This document shows positions 16,812 to 26,765 of a DNA stretch of 64,000 nucleotides, in pieces. The notes under the pieces are model-generated. The model was not told where the DNA came from. It saw only the letters and a program-made list of their open reading frames with translations, and did no database searches. Position 1 is the stretch's first letter, and each line of letters starts with the position of its first letter. This stretch comes from Streptomyces guryensis (lineage in GTDB: Bacteria; Actinomycetota; Actinomycetes; Streptomycetales; Streptomycetaceae), in the NCBI RefSeq assembly GCF_021261325.1, contig NZ_JAJSBI010000002.1, forward strand, positions 1 to 64,000, in the 5' to 3' direction. A program made the translations under genes and the position numbers.

Positions 16812-17085
16812 TGTTCTGGCGTTCCTTTTGGTCTCGAGCTGGGTGCGCACTGGTGCAGCGCGGCGCGATTCGGCCCGGTGGGGCCGCGGTCTCGGCAACC
16901 GGGCGGCGTGGATGGCGGTTCGGCGGGGATCGACCCGTTTCGCAGGATGCGCAGTAGTCAACCTTGTTGGCATCTGGGGAAACGCGGCGGTTTACTGGTT
17001 TGTTACCGCCCAACCGTGTGATGCGCTCAGGAGAGTGGCTCGCCGGGACGCCGTTTCACGCCGCGAGGGCGAGGAACGGCTGCGC

Positions 17086-17643
17086 CTACTCGGTCGGCGG
17101 CTCTCCGACCACCCACCACTCGTCGATGTCCGTTTCCTCCAGCTGGACCAGAAGCTCGTCAACCATGCGGCCGAGTTTGGCTTCGTCGGACGTGCCGATC
17201 AGTGTCGCCCGATGAGGACGGGTTGCATACCAATACTCGCGGAATATGGGAATTTGGAGCATGCTCCGGGCGAAACCGAAGAACTCTTCGCGCGTCACGT
17301 TGCCCATGCGGTAGTAGCAGAGCGCATTGGTGTACAGGGCGTTGGCGAAGAGGAACTGGCGTTGCTTCCTGGGCGGAACGGTCCCGTTGTAGGCGTCCAG
17401 TACCTCGGCCAGGTCCGGATCGTCCATGGCCTTGCTCAGCAACTCCCAGTGCAGGCGCTGCTGGTGGGCGAAGTTGGTCTGGCGCTGCGTCTGAGCGGCT
17501 TCTTCCAGATGCTCGATCCGCGTGCGCAAGGCATGGAGAGCGGGCCGCTGGGCGGCCAGGGCAACGGCGGCGCCCGCCGCCAGGCCCACGCCTGCCGACG
17601 CGACGGCCCTCAGCCCCCGAAGCCCGAAGTTCTGTGTGGCCAT
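17086..17643 (-). CDS. DUF6082-like protein
   Basis: A 185-residue protein. A single hydrophobic helix (about residues 11-30) is followed by a coiled-coil-prone stretch ('LRTRIEHLEEAAQTQRQTN', residues 39-57). A helical domain then carries 'LLSKAMDDPDLAEVLDAY' and 'FANALYTNALCYYRMGNVT', the look of the DUF6082 family of streptomycetes. The C-terminus ends in an acidic 'DIDEWWVVGEPPTE'. Function is unknown. It is probably membrane-tethered with the helical domain inside the cell. Confidence 0.65.
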   Translation of the reverse strand: MATQNFGLRGLRAVASAGVGLAAGAAVALAAQRPALHALRTRIEHLEEAAQTQRQTNFAHQQRLHWELLSKAMDDPDLAEVLDAYNGTVPPRKQRQFLFANALYTNALCYYRMGNVTREEFFGFARSMLQIPIFREYWYATRPHRATLIGTSDEAKLGRMVDELLVQLEETDIDEWWVVGEPPTE

Positions 17644-17964
17644 GTCAACCCCCGAGTCAGGCGGCCGTCCGCCGGTCGTCGGGGTGCGGGTCGACTGATG
17701 GGGACCGGCGAGCGGTGGGCGGCGCTTGCCGTCTCCCAGGGTGCCGAGCGGCTCTGATCGGCAGGGAGGCGGAGAGGCGGCGCACGGAGGGAAGCGAGGG
17801 TCGCACGCTCCGGCGCCTTGCCCAACGTCTGCCCCGCAAGTGCTGCTAACAATCGTTCACTTCGCGGTGATTATTCCGGCTCGTATCCTGGTCCGGCATT
17901 CAATCCTCGGATGTGCGCCGGGACCGCGGTCCGGTGCACGCGTCGGTGTCAGAGAGGTCGCACG
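17644..17964. other. Divergent intergenic region before the CobW gene
   Basis: No gene is supported. The right part is AT-richer (17845-17910) and probably carries the promoter of the GTPase gene. It holds the small inverted repeat TCAC-TTCGCG-GTGA (about 17858-17871), a possible operator. I looked for a clear zinc (Zur) box because CobW proteins are often zinc-regulated, and none is convincing. Confidence 0.4.
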
Positions 17965-19038
17965 TTGAGCCAGCCGAGCCACAGCCTCCGGCAGATCCCG
18001 GTCGTCGTACTCGCCGGATTCCTGGGCTCCGGCAAGACCACCCTCCTCAACCACCTCCTGCATCGCAGCGGTGGCAGCCGTATCGGTGCCGTCGTCAATG
18101 ACTTCGGTTCCATCGAGATCGATGCCATGGCGGTGGCCGGAGCGCTCGGCGATTCCACCGTCTCGCTCGGAAACGGCTGCCTGTGCTGTGCCGTCGACGT
18201 CAGCGAGCTCGATCTCTATCTCGAACGGCTCGCCCGGCCCGCCGCCGGCATCGACGTCATCGTGATCGAGGCCAGCGGCCTCGCAGAACCCCAGGAACTC
18301 GTGCGCATGGTGCTCGCCAGTGAGCAACCGGGGATCGTGTACGGCGGCCTCGTCGAGGTCGTCGACGCCGCCGAGTTCGACGACACACGGGTGAGGCATC
18401 CCGAGGTCGACCGGCATCTCGCCCTCGCCGACCTCGTCGTCGTCAACAAGCTCGACCGGGCGCCGGACCCGGAGCGCGTCCTCGGGCTCGTCCGCTCCCT
18501 CGTCGACCGTGCTGCCGTCGTCCCGGCCACCTACGGCCGTATCGATCCCGAGTTCCTCTTCGACTGCAGGCCGAGCGAGGAGCGCATCGGCCAGCTGTCC
18601 TTCGACGACCTGCACGAGCACGGCGAGCACGGGGAGCACGGTCACGCCGAGCACCTGCACGCGGCGTACGACAGCCTGTCGTTCAGCTCCGAAGTGCCCC
18701 TGGACCCACGCCGGTTGATGGGGTTCCTCGACAGCAGGCCCGAGGGGCTGTACCGGATCAAAGGGTATGTCGACTTCGGGGCGTACGACGTCCACAACCG
18801 CTACGCCGTGCACGCGGTGGGGCGCTTCCTCCGGTTCTACCCGGAGCCCTGGGCGCCGGGCGACGCGCGTGTGACGCAGCTCGTCCTCATCGGCTCGGGC
18901 ATCGACGCGCCCGCCCTCGGCAAGGAACTCGAGGCGTGCCACAGCGACGCCCCGCACACCGCCGACGAGCACGGTATGTGGGGCGTCCTGCGCTACGTAC
19001 AGGATCCGGAAGAGGACCTCGTGGAGCCGCCGGCCTAG
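17965..19038 (+). CDS. CobW/COG0523-family metal-handling GTPase
   Basis: A 357-residue G3E GTPase. The P-loop 'GFLGSGKTTLLNHLL' begins near residue 16. The family metal site 'GNGCLCCAVDVSEL' (CxCC) is near residue 72, and the guanine-binding 'VVNKLD' near 161. A His-rich loop ('DDLHEHGEHGEHGHAEHLH', about residues 214-232) probably binds zinc or another metal. The C-terminal CobW_C domain follows. These proteins insert or deliver metals to target enzymes. TTG 17965 with AGAGAGG upstream fits the family N-terminus; ATG 17911 in the same frame is an alternative. It is convergent with parC, the two stop codons sharing CTAG. Confidence 0.88.
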   Translation: MSQPSHSLRQIPVVVLAGFLGSGKTTLLNHLLHRSGGSRIGAVVNDFGSIEIDAMAVAGALGDSTVSLGNGCLCCAVDVSELDLYLERLARPAAGIDVIVIEASGLAEPQELVRMVLASEQPGIVYGGLVEVVDAAEFDDTRVRHPEVDRHLALADLVVVNKLDRAPDPERVLGLVRSLVDRAAVVPATYGRIDPEFLFDCRPSEERIGQLSFDDLHEHGEHGEHGHAEHLHAAYDSLSFSSEVPLDPRRLMGFLDSRPEGLYRIKGYVDFGAYDVHNRYAVHAVGRFLRFYPEPWAPGDARVTQLVLIGSGIDAPALGKELEACHSDAPHTADEHGMWGVLRYVQDPEEDLVEPPA

Positions 19039-21491
19039 ACCGGTCCCGCCACGACCGAAACCGTCTTCGCCAGGGACACGCCCGAGCCGTCGCGGCGCGG
19101 GTCCATCTCGGGGAGGTCGGCCGGGGTGCCGTTCTTCTGCGCCGCCTTGGCCGGGACGGGACCCGCCCAGGCCAGGGACAGGCAGTCCTCACCCTTCAGG
19201 AACCGCTGGCAGCGCACGCCACCGGTGGCCCGGCCCTTGCGTGGGTACTGGTCGAACGGGGTCAGCTTGGCCGTCGTCTGGACCGAGTCGTCGAGCGTGC
19301 CGCGCGAGCCCGCGACCGTGAACACCACGGCGTCCGCCGCCGGGTCCACCGCGGTGAAGGAGATGACCTTCGCGCCCTCGGTGAGCTTGATGCCCGCCAT
19401 GCCGCCCGCCGGACGGCCCTGGGGGCGGACCTGCGCGGCCTGGTAGCGCAGCAGCTGCGCGTCGTCCGTGATGAAGACCAGGTCCTCGTCGCCGGTGCGC
19501 AGCTCGACCGCGCCGACGATCCGGTCGCCGTCCCTGAGCGTGATGACCTCCAACTCCTCCTTGTTGGACGGGTAGTCGGGGACCACACGCTTGACGACGC
19601 CCTGTTCGGTGCCGAGGGCGAGGCCGGGGGAGGACTCGTCCAGCGTGGACAGGCAGACCACCGTCTCGCCGTCCTCCAGGGAGAGGAACTCCGACAGGGG
19701 CGCCCCTCCGGAGAGGTTCGGCGCTGTCACCGTGTCCGGCAGCTGGGGAAGGTCGACGACGTTGATCCGCAGCAGACGGCCCGAGGAGGTCACCGCGCCG
19801 ATCTCGCCACGCTGGGTCGCGGGTACCGCCGACACGATGACGTCGTGCTTCGTGCGCCGGGCGTCGGCGTCCTCCGGGAACGGCTCGCCGTTCGAGGTGC
19901 GGGCCAGCAGGCCCGTGGAGGAGAGCAGGACCCGGCACGGGTCGTCCGCGACCTGCAGCGGTACGGCGGCCGCCGGGGCGCCGGACGCCTCCAGCAGGAC
20001 CGTACGCCGCTCGGTGCCGAACTTCTTGGCCACTGCGGCCAGTTCGGAGGAGACCAGCTTGCGCAGCTCCGCGTCCGACTCCAGGATCCGGGTCAGCTCC
20101 GCGATCTCCGCGTTGAGCCTGTCCTTCTCCGACTCCAGCTCGATGCGGTCGAACTTGGTCAGGCGGCGCAGCGGGGTGTCCAGGATGTACTGGGTCTGGA
20201 TCTCCGACAGGGAGAAGCGCTCCATCAGGCGCTCCTTGGCCTGCGCGCTGTTCTCGCTGGAGCGGATGAGACGGATGACCTCGTCGATGTCCACGAGCGC
20301 CGTGAGCAGGCCCTCCACCAGGTGCAGCCGGTCGCGGCGCTTGGTGCGGCGGAACTCGCTGCGGCGGCGCACGACCTCGAAGCGGTGGTCGAGGTAGACC
20401 TCCAGGAGCTCCTTGAGGCCCAGCGTGAGCGGCTGCCCGTCCACCAGCGCGACGTTGTTGATGCCGAAGGACTCCTCCATCGGCGTCAGCTTGTACAGCT
20501 GCTCCAGGACGGCCTCCGGCACGAAGCCGTTCTTGATCTCGATGACCAGGCGCAGGCCGTGCGCGCGGTCGGTGAGGTCCTTGACGTCGGCGATGCCCTG
20601 GATCTTCTTGGAGCCGACCAGGTCCTTGATCTTCGCGATGACCTTCTCGGGACCGATCGTGAAGGGCAGTTCGGTGATGACCAGGCCCTTGCGGCGGGCG
20701 GTGACGGTCTCGATCTCGACCGTGGCACGGATCTTGAAGGTGCCGCGGCCCGTCTCGTACGCGTCCCGGATGCCGGCGAGGCCGACGATGCGGCCGCCGG
20801 TGGGCAGGTCCGGGCCGGGGATGTGCTTCATCAGGGTGTCGAGGTCCGCGCCCGGGTAGCGGATCAGGTGCCGGGCGGCCGAGATGACCTCGGCCAGGTT
20901 GTGCGGCGGCATGTTCGTCGCCATGCCGACCGCGATGCCCGACGAGCCGTTCACCAGCAGGTTCGGGAAGGCTGCGGGCAGAGCGACGGGCTCCTGCTCC
21001 TGGCCGTCGTAGTTGGGCGTGAAGTCGACCGTGTCCTCGTCGATCGACTCCGTCATCAGGCTCGTCGCCTGGGCCTGGCGGCACTCGGTGTACCGCATGG
21101 CGGCCGGCGGGTCGTCGTTGCCCAGCGAGCCGAAGTTGCCGTGGCCGTCGACGAGCGGCACGCGCATGGAGAAGGGCTGGGCCATGCGTACCAGGGCGTC
21201 GTAGATCGACGCGTCGCCGTGCGGGTGCAGCTTGCCCATGACCTCGCCGACCACGCGCGCGCACTTCACATAGCCGCGGTCGGGGCGCAGCCCCATCTCG
21301 TTCATCTGGTAGACGATGCGACGGTGCACCGGCTTCAGGCCGTCGCGGGCGTCGGGCAGGGCTCGGGAGTAGATGACCGAGTACGCGTACTCGAGGAAGG
21401 AGCCCTGCATCTCGTCGACGACGTCGATGTCGAGGATGCGCTCCTCGAACGAGTCGTCGGGCGGCGGGGTCTTCGTGCTGCGGCGGGCCAT
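19035..21491 (-). CDS. parC: DNA topoisomerase IV subunit A
   Basis: An 818-residue type IIA topoisomerase A subunit that cuts and reseals DNA to decatenate chromosomes, acting with ParE. The winged-helix region '[20 protein letters not shown]' and catalytic Tyr in 'MRYTECR' (near residue 122) are intact, as is '[20 protein letters not shown]'. A coiled coil follows around residues 420-460. The C-terminal part is a beta-pinwheel of repeated strands without a GyrA box, supporting topoisomerase IV rather than gyrase. It starts 321 bases from the divergent M16 peptidase gene. Confidence 0.93.
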   Translation of the reverse strand: MARRSTKTPPPDDSFEERILDIDVVDEMQGSFLEYAYSVIYSRALPDARDGLKPVHRRIVYQMNEMGLRPDRGYVKCARVVGEVMGKLHPHGDASIYDALVRMAQPFSMRVPLVDGHGNFGSLGNDDPPAAMRYTECRQAQATSLMTESIDEDTVDFTPNYDGQEQEPVALPAAFPNLLVNGSSGIAVGMATNMPPHNLAEVISAARHLIRYPGADLDTLMKHIPGPDLPTGGRIVGLAGIRDAYETGRGTFKIRATVEIETVTARRKGLVITELPFTIGPEKVIAKIKDLVGSKKIQGIADVKDLTDRAHGLRLVIEIKNGFVPEAVLEQLYKLTPMEESFGINNVALVDGQPLTLGLKELLEVYLDHRFEVVRRRSEFRRTKRRDRLHLVEGLLTALVDIDEVIRLIRSSENSAQAKERLMERFSLSEIQTQYILDTPLRRLTKFDRIELESEKDRLNAEIAELTRILESDAELRKLVSSELAAVAKKFGTERRTVLLEASGAPAAAVPLQVADDPCRVLLSSTGLLARTSNGEPFPEDADARRTKHDVIVSAVPATQRGEIGAVTSSGRLLRINVVDLPQLPDTVTAPNLSGGAPLSEFLSLEDGETVVCLSTLDESSPGLALGTEQGVVKRVVPDYPSNKEELEVITLRDGDRIVGAVELRTGDEDLVFITDDAQLLRYQAAQVRPQGRPAGGMAGIKLTEGAKVISFTAVDPAADAVVFTVAGSRGTLDDSVQTTAKLTPFDQYPRKGRATGGVRCQRFLKGEDCLSLAWAGPVPAKAAQKNGTPADLPEMDPRRDGSGVSLAKTVSVVAGPV

Positions 21492-21812
21492 CGCTGCCGG
21501 CTCCTCTTTTCTGGCTGCTCGCCTACGGGTCGCTCACGTCCCCTTCGGCTCGCTCATGCTGAAGCGTGAACGGTATCTGTCGCGGACCATTGTGGACCGC
21601 GGCACTGACAACGCCGGCCCAGGACCCTGTGTCGGCGGTCCGGGCCGGTGCGCGGGGCCAACCTCGCCGCGACTGCCCGCAGGCTACGCGATCCGCTGTG
21701 GGCGTACGTCGTCCGGGAACTTCGCCGACGATCCGCACGCTTGCATACAGTGGCAGGACCGGCAGGAAAACCGCGGTTCGAACCACCGCATCCGCGAGGC
21801 GAAGGGACGTAC
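21492..21812. other. Divergent promoter region between parC and the M16 peptidase
   Basis: No gene is supported in these 321 bases. A -10-like TACAGT (21746-21751) lies 62 bases before the peptidase start, and a GAAGGGA ribosome site stands at 21801-21807. I see no long repeat or known operator. Confidence 0.4.
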
Positions 21813-23216
21813 ATGCCCATGGGTCACACGGCCACAGACCAGGCAGGCACCGGGGGCCTGACAGCGACCGAGCACCGCCTGGCCAACGGCCTGCGCGTGG
21901 TGCTCTCGGAGGATCACCTGACCCCGGTCGCGGCGGTGTGCCTCTGGTACGACGTCGGCTCGCGCCACGAAGTCAAGGGACGTACCGGCCTGGCTCACCT
22001 TTTCGAGCACCTGATGTTCCAGGGCTCCGGGCAGGTCAAGGGCAACGGGCACTTCGAGCTGGTGCAGGGCGCCGGCGGCTCGCTCAACGGCACCACCAGC
22101 TTCGAGCGCACCAACTACTTCGAGACCATGCCCGCCCACCAGTTGGAGCTCGCCCTCTGGCTGGAGGCCGACCGTATGGGCTCCCTGCTCGCCGCCCTCG
22201 ACGACGAGTCCATGGAGAACCAGCGCGACGTCGTCAAGAACGAGCGCAGGCAGCGCTACGACAACGTGCCGTACGGCACGGCGTTCGAGAGGCTGACCGC
22301 CCTCGCCTACCCGGAGGGCCACCCCTACCACCACACACCGATCGGCTCGATGGCCGACCTGGACGCGGCGACCCTGGAGGACGCGCGCGCGTTCTTCCGC
22401 ACGTACTACGCGCCGGGCAACGCCGTCCTCTCGGTGGTCGGCGACATCGACCCCGAGCAGACGCTCGCCTGGATCGAGAAGTACTTCGGGTCCATCGCCT
22501 CGCACGACGGGAAGCCGGAGCCCCGCGACGGCTCGCTGCCCGAGATCATCGGTGAGCAGCTGCGCGAGGTCATCGAGGAGGAGGTCCCGGCGCGCGCCCT
22601 GATGGCCGCCTACCGGCTGCCGGAGGACGGCACGCGCGCGGCGGACGCCGCCGACCTCGCGCTCACCGTCCTCGGCGGCGGCGAGTCCTCCCGCCTCTAC
22701 AACCGGCTGGTGCGGCGCGACCGTACGGCCGTCGCGGCCGGGTTCGGCCTGCTGCGGCTGGCCGGAGCGCCCTCCCTGGGCTGGCTGGACGTGAAGACCT
22801 CCGGTGACGTCGAGGTGCCGGTCATCGAGGCCGCCATCGACGAGGAGCTCGCCCGGTTCGCCGCGGAGGGCCCCACGGCCGAGGAAATGGAGCGCGCCCA
22901 GGCCCAGTTGGAGCGCGAGTGGCTGGACCGGCTCGGCACGGTCGCGGGCCGCGCCGACGAACTGTGCAGGTTCGCCGTCCTGTTCGGCGACCCGCAGCTC
23001 GCCCTCACGGCCGTCCAGCGCGTTCTGGAGGTGACGGCCAAGGAGGTCCAGGAGGTCGCCAAGGCCCGCCTGCGGCCCGACAACCGCGCCGTGCTCGTGT
23101 ACGAGCCCCTCTCGCCCGAGTCCGCCGAGCACACCCAGGACGAGGACTTCCCCGAAGACCCCGAGTCCGAAGCGACGGTGGAAGCCACCGACCAGAACGA
23201 GGAGGCGGCCAAGTGA
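21813..23216 (+). CDS. M16 zinc peptidase, catalytic subunit
   Basis: A 467-residue peptidase of the pitrilysin/processing-peptidase family. The inverted zinc motif HLFEH (HxxEH, residues 62-66) is intact, and the downstream 'NERRQRYDN' region with the third ligand Glu is present. Two M16 domains follow in order (about 20-190 and 200-390). The C-terminus is acidic. Together with the next gene it should form a dimeric protease in which only this half binds zinc. ATG 21813 has GAAGGGA at -6. No signal peptide is apparent, so the site of action is probably cytoplasmic. Confidence 0.9.
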   Translation: MPMGHTATDQAGTGGLTATEHRLANGLRVVLSEDHLTPVAAVCLWYDVGSRHEVKGRTGLAHLFEHLMFQGSGQVKGNGHFELVQGAGGSLNGTTSFERTNYFETMPAHQLELALWLEADRMGSLLAALDDESMENQRDVVKNERRQRYDNVPYGTAFERLTALAYPEGHPYHHTPIGSMADLDAATLEDARAFFRTYYAPGNAVLSVVGDIDPEQTLAWIEKYFGSIASHDGKPEPRDGSLPEIIGEQLREVIEEEVPARALMAAYRLPEDGTRAADAADLALTVLGGGESSRLYNRLVRRDRTAVAAGFGLLRLAGAPSLGWLDVKTSGDVEVPVIEAAIDEELARFAAEGPTAEEMERAQAQLEREWLDRLGTVAGRADELCRFAVLFGDPQLALTAVQRVLEVTAKEVQEVAKARLRPDNRAVLVYEPLSPESAEHTQDEDFPEDPESEATVEATDQNEEAAK

Positions 23217-24601
23217 CCGAGCTCGCCACGATGAAGTTCCACCCGCAGCCCCGGGCCGGCGAGGCCAAGCCGTGGGCGTTCCCGTCCCCCGAGCGCGGCG
23301 CGCTCGGCAACGGCCTGACCGTCCTGCGCTGCCACCGCCCCGGCCAGCAGGTCGTCGCCGTCGAGGTGCTCCTGGACGCGCCCCTGGAGGCCGAGCCGGC
23401 CGGCTTCGAAGGCGTCGCCACGATCATGGCGCGGGCCTTCTCCGAGGGCACCGACAAGCACTCCGCCGAGGAGTTCGCCGCCGAGCTGGAGCGCTGCGGC
23501 GCGACCCTCGACTCGCACGCCGACCACCCCGGCGTCCGGATCAGCCTCGAAGTGCCGGTCTCCCGTCTCGCCAAGGCGCTCGGTCTGCTGGCCGACGCCC
23601 TCAGGGCGCCCGCGTTCACCGACAGCGAGGTCGAGCGGCTGGTCCGCAACCGCCTCGACGAGATCCCGCACGAGCTCGCCAACCCCTCCCGCCGCGCCGC
23701 CAAGGAGCTCTCCAAGGAGCTGTTCCCGGCGGCCTCGCGCATGTCGCGCCCGCGCCAGGGCACCGAGGAGACGGTCGAGAAGATCGACGCGGCGGCCGTA
23801 CGTGCCTTCTACGACCGCCATGTCCGGCCCGCCACGGCCACCGCCGTCGTCGTCGGCGACCTCACCGGCATCGACCTGGACGCGCTGCTCGGCGAAACCC
23901 TGGGCGCCTGGACCGGCTCCAAGGCCGACCCGCGGCCCGTGCCGCCGGTGACCGCCGACGACACCGGGCGCGTGATCATCGTCGACCGTCCCGGCGCCGT
24001 CCAGACGCAGCTGCTCATCGGCCGCGTCGGCGCCGACCGGCACGACCGCGTGTGGCCCGCCCAGGTGCTCGGCACGTACTGCCTCGGCGGCACCCTCACC
24101 TCCCGCCTGGACCGCGTACTGCGCGAGGAGAAGGGCTACACCTACGGTGTGCGCGCGTTCGGCCAGGTCCTCAGGTCCGCCCCGGACGGCTCGGGTGCCG
24201 CGATGCTCGCCATCAGCGGCTCCGTCGACACCCCGAACACCGGCCCGGCACTCGACGACCTCTGGAAGGTGCTGCGCACGCTCGCCGAGGGAGGCCTCAC
24301 CGACGCCGAGCGCGACGTCGCCGTACAGAACCTCGTCGGAGTGGCACCGCTGAAGTACGAGACCGCGGCGGCCGTGGCGAGCACCCTGGCCGACCAGGTC
24401 GAGCAGCACCTGCCCGACGACTACCAGGCGACGCTGTACCAGCAGCTCGTCGCGACCGGCACCGTGGAGGCCACCGCGGCGGCCGTCAGCGCCTTCCCGG
24501 TGGACCGTCTGGTGACGGTTCTCGTCGGTGACGCGGCCGAGATCAAGGAGCCCGTCGCGGCCCTCGGGATCGGCGAAGTCAGGGTCGTGGCAGCCGAGTA
24601 G
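23213..24601 (+). CDS. M16 peptidase-like protein lacking the zinc motif
   Basis: A 462-residue partner of the preceding peptidase, overlapping it by 4 bases (GTGA). Where the zinc motif should stand it has 'TIMARAFSEGTDKHSAEEFA', so no HxxEH, and it is probably catalytically silent. The C-terminal domain keeps 'VLREEKGYTYGVRAFGQV', the R/Y pair that in M16 heterodimers holds substrate. This is the usual active/inactive pairing, as in mitochondrial processing peptidase. A strong terminator follows 26 bases after the stop. Confidence 0.88.
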   Translation: MTELATMKFHPQPRAGEAKPWAFPSPERGALGNGLTVLRCHRPGQQVVAVEVLLDAPLEAEPAGFEGVATIMARAFSEGTDKHSAEEFAAELERCGATLDSHADHPGVRISLEVPVSRLAKALGLLADALRAPAFTDSEVERLVRNRLDEIPHELANPSRRAAKELSKELFPAASRMSRPRQGTEETVEKIDAAAVRAFYDRHVRPATATAVVVGDLTGIDLDALLGETLGAWTGSKADPRPVPPVTADDTGRVIIVDRPGAVQTQLLIGRVGADRHDRVWPAQVLGTYCLGGTLTSRLDRVLREEKGYTYGVRAFGQVLRSAPDGSGAAMLAISGSVDTPNTGPALDDLWKVLRTLAEGGLTDAERDVAVQNLVGVAPLKYETAAAVASTLADQVEQHLPDDYQATLYQQLVATGTVEATAAAVSAFPVDRLVTVLVGDAAEIKEPVAALGIGEVRVVAAE

Positions 24602-24627
24602 AGGCCCGGTCAGCGGCACGTGCGCAC

Positions 24628-24663
24628 AGGGGCCCTGGTGACTGATGCGTCACCAGGGCCCCT
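24628..24663 (+). terminator. Strong terminator of the M16 pair
   Basis: A perfect 15-bp stem, AGGGGCCCTGGTGAC (24628-24642) with GTCACCAGGGCCCCT (24649-24663), and a 6-base loop. Confidence 0.8.
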
Positions 24664-24810
24664 TAATGTCCGAATTGGGGGAGAGGTTGCCTGTCTGCCC
24701 TGTGGCATGCGCTACAAAAGGCGTGATCCGTTTGGGGATTGAAAGCGGCCCCGCTTAGCGTCGTCCGGGCTGTCCGTCAGGCACCGCGCCGCATCCGCGG
24801 CACCGGACAG

Positions 24811-24965
24811 CCATCGCCGAGTCCCCGTACGGCGCGAGCCAGGGGAGCCGGGGACCCATCGCAGTCCCTGGGGTGAATCGGACGCCCGCGCGCGCAGCGA
24901 GGGGGTCCGTAGGAGACCTTCCTGCTCCGAACCCGTCAGCTAACCCGGTAGGCGAGAGGGAAGGA
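24811..24965 (+). ncRNA. ydaO-yuaA riboswitch (c-di-AMP)
   Basis: The leader of the M23 peptidase gene shows the conserved parts of the ydaO riboswitch in order: GGGACCCAT (24852-24860), GGGGTGAATCGG (24870-24881) and CCGAACCCGTCAGCTAACCC (24927-24946), with the outer helix formed by CGCC (about 24815) and GGCG (about 24951). It binds c-di-AMP and in actinobacteria typically sits before cell-wall hydrolase genes, shutting them off when c-di-AMP is high. The 3' edge is close to the ribosome site, so control of initiation or of read-through are both possible. Confidence 0.9.
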
Positions 24966-24981
24966 AAGGACCAGCCACTAC

Positions 24982-25746
24982 ATGGCGTTCACGCGCGCCA
25001 CCGGGAAGCACCGTCGTCCCACGCGGATGCACCGCACCACCACTTGCGCCGCCGGAGTCGCGGCCCTCGCCACCACCGGCGTCATCGGCGCCCTGGCAGC
25101 TCCGGCGCTCGCCGCCGACAACTCCGTCGAGCAGACCGGCCTCACGCCCGTCATCAGCATCGGCGACACGATCGCCGACAGGATCGACGCGCAGGCCGAC
25201 GCCCAGAAGCAGGCCGCCGAGGAGGCCGCTCTCAAGAAGGCGGCCCTGGAGGCGGCACGCGAGAAGGCCGCTGCGAAGGCCAAGGCGGAGCGCGAGGTCA
25301 AGGAGCGCGCCGCCCGCGAGGCAGAGCGCAGGCGCCTCAACACGTTCGTGGCGCCGATATCCAACTCGTACGTCTCGACCGGCTACCAGGCCAGCAGCTC
25401 CCTGTGGTCCTCCGGCAGCCACACCGGCATCGACTTCCACGCCGCGAGCGGCACGACCGTCCACGCGGTCGGCTCCGGCACCGTCGTCCAGACCGGCTGG
25501 GGCGGCGCCTACGGCAACCAGATCGTGATCAAGATGCACGACGGCACGTACACCCAGTACGGCCATCTGTCGTCCATCGGTGTCTCGGTGGGCCAGACCG
25601 TCACCCCGGGCCAGCAGATAGGCCTCTCCGGCGCGACCGGCAACACCACCGGACCGCATCTGCACTTCGAGGCCCGTACGACCCCCGAGTACGGCTCGGA
25701 CATCGACCCCGTCGCCTACCTGCGCTCGCACGGCGTGAACGTCTGA
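24982..25746 (+). CDS. Secreted M23 peptidoglycan endopeptidase
   Basis: A 254-residue exported cell-wall hydrolase. The signal peptide ends at 'APALAA' (cleavage near residue 45). A helical, Ala/Lys/Glu-rich coiled coil occupies about residues 68-118. The LytM/M23 domain (125-250) has zinc ligands H147 and D151 in 'SHTGIDFHA', and 'GPHLHFEA' with H226 and H228. It should cut peptide cross-bridges in peptidoglycan. The c-di-AMP riboswitch in its leader ties expression to turgor or potassium status. Similar NlpC/M23 genes in streptomycetes act in germination and growth. Confidence 0.92.
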   Translation: MAFTRATGKHRRPTRMHRTTTCAAGVAALATTGVIGALAAPALAADNSVEQTGLTPVISIGDTIADRIDAQADAQKQAAEEAALKKAALEAAREKAAAKAKAEREVKERAAREAERRRLNTFVAPISNSYVSTGYQASSSLWSSGSHTGIDFHAASGTTVHAVGSGTVVQTGWGGAYGNQIVIKMHDGTYTQYGHLSSIGVSVGQTVTPGQQIGLSGATGNTTGPHLHFEARTTPEYGSDIDPVAYLRSHGVNV

Positions 25747-25771
25747 CGACGGATCGCAGGATCTCCTTCAG

Positions 25772-25796
25772 GCCCCGGCTCCCGAGCCGGGGCTTT
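25772..25796 (+). terminator. Terminator of the M23 peptidase gene
   Basis: GCCCCGGCT (25772-25780), loop CCCG, AGCCGGGGC (25785-25793), then TTT. It lies 26 bases after the stop codon. Confidence 0.8.
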
Positions 25797-25933
25797 CGAC
25801 GTTTCCGCCGCCCCGCTGTCCAAAAAATATCCATGGATTCCGGCCCGCCGTCGGAAATTCCGGCTCCGTGCAATAGAGTCACCGATACACGTCAATCATC
25901 GACGTTTCACGGGGATTAAGTCGGAGGTCGGTC

Positions 25934-26626
25934 ATGCGTATTCCGGCGCACTCGGTGTGCACGGCGATCCGGGACGACATCGTCGCCGGTGTCTACGAGC
26001 GTGGCAGCCGGCTCACCGAGGAACTCCTCGCACGCCGCTACGGCGTCTCGCGTGTCCCCGTCCGCGAGGCGCTGCGCACCCTGGAGGCCGAGGGCTTCGT
26101 GGTGACCCGGCGGCACGCGGGCGCGTGCGTCGCGGAACCCACCGAACGGGAGGCCGTCGACCTGCTGGAGATGCGGATGCTCCTGGAGCCCCTCGGCGCC
26201 TCCCGGGCCGCCCAGCGGCGCACCGACGCCCACCTCAAGGTCCTGCGCGGCCTGGTCAGACTGGGCCAGGAGCGGGCCAGGAGGGGCAACAGCGAGGATC
26301 TGCGCTCCCTGGGGGGCTGGTTCCACGAGACGCTCGCCCAGGCCTCCGGCAGCCCCGCGCTGACCTCGATGCTGACCCAGCTGCGCCACAAGATCGCCTG
26401 GATGTACACCGTGGAGGCACCGGCCGACCCCGTGGAGTCCTGGGCGGAGCACGGTGCGATCGTCGACGCCGTGGCCCGCGGTGACAGCGAGCGCGCGCGG
26501 GCGGTCACGGCGCTGCACACCGAGCGCTCGAGCACGGCACACCGGCTGCGGTTCGGCGGCCCGGAACGGGCGAACGGTGTGAGGAACTCGCAACATGCCG
26601 TAAACATGTCGGGCCTGCGGCATTAA
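25934..26626 (+). CDS. GntR-family regulator (FCD/FadR-type)
   Basis: A 230-residue repressor-type protein. The winged HTH (residues 3-68) reads 'LTEELLARRYGVSRVPVREA' and 'LRTLEAEGFVVTRRHAGACV'. The C-terminal all-helical FCD domain (about 80-205) has the family metal/ligand residues, with 'HETLAQASGSPALTSML' and 'EHGAIVDAVARGD'. FCD regulators usually respond to small organic acids. The target is unknown; its nearest neighbours are the M23 gene and ptsH. ATG 25934 follows GGAGG (25923-25927). Confidence 0.88.
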   Translation: MRIPAHSVCTAIRDDIVAGVYERGSRLTEELLARRYGVSRVPVREALRTLEAEGFVVTRRHAGACVAEPTEREAVDLLEMRMLLEPLGASRAAQRRTDAHLKVLRGLVRLGQERARRGNSEDLRSLGGWFHETLAQASGSPALTSMLTQLRHKIAWMYTVEAPADPVESWAEHGAIVDAVARGDSERARAVTALHTERSSTAHRLRFGGPERANGVRNSQHAVNMSGLRH

Positions 26627-26718
26627 CACGGGCGCCGTATACAAAGAAGGAACAATTTGCGGGGCATTATTTCTGCTGCCCGCGACCGGAAATTCGACCG
26701 CCCTTGTGCGGGAAATGC

Positions 26719-26752
26719 GAAGGGCTCGCCCGGAAATTCGGACGAGCCCTTC
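26719..26752. terminator. Two-way terminator between GntR and ptsH
   Basis: GAAGGGCTCG (26719-26728) and CGAGCCCTTC (26743-26752) form a perfect 10-bp stem with a 14-base loop, between convergent genes, 14 bases from the ptsH stop. Confidence 0.75.
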
Positions 26753-26765
26753 TGTGCTGCCGTGA

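Noticed and set aside
17845..17910. Zinc (Zur) box before the CobW GTPase
   Set aside because: The AT-rich stretch and TCAC/GTGA repeat do not match the Zur palindrome well enough.
18936..21569. 877-codon open frame on the plus strand opposite parC
   Set aside because: It is a GC-bias shadow of parC: composition is Arg/Gln/Val/Leu noise, no domain is recognisable, and the opposite strand has an unmistakable topoisomerase.
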